DNA of 64,000 bases. Source: Paralithodes platypus. Its lineage: Eukaryota > Arthropoda > Malacostraca > Decapoda > Lithodidae. Each line of letters starts with the position of its first letter. Within the stretch, counting starts at the first letter, position 1. The notes under the pieces are model-generated. The model had not been told where the DNA came from, did not search any database, and saw only the letters and a program-made list of their open reading frames with translations. Below, piece by piece: positions 63,743-64,000 of this stretch. The translations under genes and the position numbers were made by a program. The DNA is taken from NCBI GenBank assembly GCA_032716605.1, contig CM064495.1, forward strand, positions 44,580,564-44,644,563, read 5' to 3'.

Positions 63743-64000
63743 AAGACTAAAGTTTAATGTTGCAGATGGCAATTCCTTCCGAAGGAAAATTCATGACAGT
63801 AGTTTAGTAAATTATATCAGTAAAGAACCATCATCTGTCTACTGTAAACTCTGTGACTATAAGAAGCCCTTCCTAAGCCTAATAAAATTACAGTCGTCAT
63901 CGAATTGTACAGGTTAATTGCTACGCTTTATCTACTTCACATTGATTTCCAACCTAATTTAAATCTCTCTCTCTCTCTCTCTCACCAGCACCTTAGATTT
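63743..64000. other. Unique DNA; weak exon-like frame, terminal (CT)n
   Basis: An acceptor-like GTTTAATGTTGCAG at about 63764 precedes a frame open to TAA at 63915-63917 (e.g. EPSSVYCKLCDYKKPFLSLI). It contains one Cys-x2-Cys but no zinc-finger histidines. (CT)n at about 63965-63983. Not supported as a gene. Confidence 0.25.

Noticed and set aside
63320..63772. 150-codon minus-strand frame of mixed composition
   Set aside because: No family recognised and no transcription signal; length is within what random sequence of this size can give.

Overview
This is a eukaryotic, non-coding, repeat-dense window with no complete protein gene that I can support. The closest fit is an arthropod, most likely a decapod crustacean such as a crab. 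That reading rests on the huge density of long (TA)n, (CT/GA)n and (CA/GT)n arrays, long one-sided pyrimidine tracts, tRNA-derived SINE modules, a short (CCTAA)3 run (the arthropod telomere motif) and several foldback MITE families. The species is an inference. An exact 100-N assembly gap lies at 16401-16500. Almost every long open frame is a product of simple repeats or of tandem repeats whose unit length is a multiple of 3.

Layout. 1-8.3 kb: AT-rich unique DNA with a large (TA)n/(CT)n block, a TTAA-flanked foldback MITE (2311-2525), three pyrimidine tracts and a LINE 3' end (5009-5088). 8.34-10.35 kb: a satellite of six ~327-bp units plus a stub, each carrying tRNA-like pol III box motifs. 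10.4-16.4 kb: (CA)n, a 41-C/(CT)n block, more than 1.7 kb of pyrimidine tracts, and a degraded tandem repeat running up to the assembly gap. 16.5-22.7 kb: mostly unique DNA holding the best functional candidate, a recursive-splice-site-like junction at 19132-19216, followed by a SINE pair around a decayed LINE tail and a TA-flanked palindromic MITE. 22.7-35.5 kb: minisatellites (47-bp x10, 31-bp x4, 27-bp x3), microsatellites and a second TTAA MITE family (27544-27845). 35.5-42.5 kb: direct repeats, two copies of a third TTAA MITE family, a 152-bp (CT)n and two more minisatellites. 42.5-57.3 kb: mainly unique DNA with a possible terminal exon on the minus strand (49428-49597), a tRNA-like element (55281-55356), a perfect 14-bp hairpin, and further MITE copies. 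57.3-64 kb: an 18-copy 30-bp hairpin-forming tandem repeat followed by ~174 bp of (TA)n, long CT/GA arrays, a 31-bp minisatellite and another MITE copy.

How it fits together. The window reads as a long intron or a gene desert colonised by non-autonomous elements. At least three distinct families are flanked by TTAA, which suggests sustained piggyBac-type activity in this genome. The juxtaposed acceptor/donor at 19156/19157, with a branch-point match, a pyrimidine tract and a second strong donor 54 nt downstream, suggests that part of the window may lie in a very long intron of a plus-strand gene processed by recursive splicing. A few non-repetitive islands carry transcription-factor-like site clusters and could be enhancers. 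None of this can be confirmed without RNA-seq or comparative data.
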